Positions 63,397 to 64,000 of a stretch of DNA of 64,000 nt are shown here, one piece after another. The DNA is from Quillaja saponaria. Its lineage: Eukaryota; Streptophyta; Magnoliopsida; Fabales; Quillajaceae. The first letter of the stretch is position 1. The number at the start of each line of letters is the position of its first letter. The position numbers and the translations under genes were made by a program. The stretch lies in NCBI GenBank assembly GCA_029379385.1, contig CM055618.1, positions 19,755,071 to 19,819,070 of the forward strand, written 5' to 3'. The notes below the pieces were generated by a model. It saw only the letters and a program-made list of their open reading frames with translations. It was not told the origin of the DNA and searched no databases.

Positions 63397-64000
63397 TCAT
63401 CGCTTTCCACCTCCACCTCCTAGCTTGGGAACCTTGGGTGCAGAACCCTTGGGAACATTACTCTTGGTTGTCTTCTGTGCCTTGGACATCAACTCTGCCT
63501 TCTTTGCCTTCTTTTCATCCTTGGTTTTCTTGACCCTCTCCTTGATTTCACTATAAATTACAAGACTCAAAGTCAATTACATATCAAAAACTCCAAAAAC
63601 ATTTAAGAAAGACTTCACATGCTTCCAAATAGAATTCTTTCTAACTTCTCAACTTTTCTAGCAAAAGAAAAGCACCAGAGAAAGTCATACCGAAGAGCAG
63701 CCTCACGTGCAGCCTCACGGACTTCAGGCTTTTCAGTCCGCCTCTTTTGTATAACTTACAAGGTGGCACCAACTATAGATCTTGAATAAGGCTTCTTGTT
63801 GGTGCGGCGCTTCTTCTTGACAGCTTCAGCAGCAATATCCTACCAGCAGCAACAAAAGGATCTTATGAAATCAATTAGTCAATGGCCCTCAAAAAGGCTT
63901 ATGAAAGGAAAACCAATGCCACAGAAGCCTACTAGACAGGAACACGAGAGTCTGAAATCTGAATCACCTTCTTATGTTGTTTACGGTACATGGCAGTCCA
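63397..64000 (-). CDS. RPL24: 60S ribosomal protein L24 (eL24), 5' part outside window, internal stop
   Basis: Cytosolic large-subunit ribosomal protein eL24 (the STV1 family, linked to reinitiation after upstream ORFs). Three minus-strand exons are visible: 64000-63968 ([11 protein letters not shown]), 63839-63691 ([47 protein letters not shown]) and 63550-63397 ([20 protein letters not shown], ending GGGGGKR). The N-terminal zinc-binding part lies beyond the window. Splice sites and phases are all sound. However, the codon after GATL is TAA, on the coding strand within ACCTTGTAAGTTATA, where relatives have GAA or CAA, so the protein as read would end in mid-chain. Either this copy is a recently dead paralogue or the base is an error. 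Plants carry several RPL24 copies, so loss of one is tolerable. Confidence 0.9.

Noticed and set aside
1..64000. CRISPR array, prophage, bacterial operon or plant defence (NLR) cluster
   Set aside because: No spaced direct repeats, no prokaryotic gene layout and no NB-ARC or LRR motifs were seen; the window is ordinary plant nuclear DNA.

Overview
This window is nuclear DNA from a dicot flowering plant. The evidence is AT-rich spacers, plant-type GT-AG introns and plant-only families (CBF/DREB, STP, F-box PP2, CYP87A, FLZ). The species cannot be fixed from sequence alone; a woody rosid would fit. I recognise fourteen protein loci, one tRNA gene and several decayed repeats. There is no operon-like or defence-island structure.

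Layout: 135-2742 (-) broken UTR2-type nucleotide-sugar transporter. 3624-4192 (-) broken DUF4378-like remnant. 5311-5997 (-) CBF/DREB1 factor. 10065-10619 (-) second DREB-group ERF. 13263-15248 (+) STP hexose/proton symporter, four exons. 17580-19200 (+) single-exon MATE transporter. 19.2-25.6 kb is repeat-rich spacer with a 0.5-kb tandem duplication, a TAA microsatellite and a possible MITE. 25645-26656 (-) BAG-domain co-chaperone. 28042-31128 (-) LPCAT1 lysophospholipid acyltransferase, eight exons. 31914-34193 (-) F-box PP2 protein. 37598-39987 (-) decayed UBX-domain (PUX8-like) gene. 43337-45588 (+) CYP87A cytochrome P450, nine exons. 46044-54825 (-) the complete 18-exon gamete fusogen gene HAP2/GCS1. 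57783-58973 (-) two-exon FLZ zinc-finger gene. 60.5-61.3 kb holds a possible MITE and a LINE remnant. 62461-62534 (+) tRNA-Val(AAC), followed by a PPR-like fragment. 63397-64000 (-) ribosomal protein L24, partial, with an internal stop.

The genes are functionally unrelated neighbours (transport, stress transcription, lipid remodelling, protein quality control, fertilisation, translation). The only thematic pair is the two DREB-group factors 4 kb apart in the same orientation.

The strongest global observation is a run of single-base frame breaks, most of which look like a base doubled by mistake. They fall in otherwise intact genes (MATE, CYP87A twice, HAP2, BAG), including HAP2, where a null allele should block fertilisation. 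This looks more like residual assembly error than real gene loss, so the broken calls should be read with that in mind. The missing exons of UTR2 and the PUX8-like gene are not explained this way.
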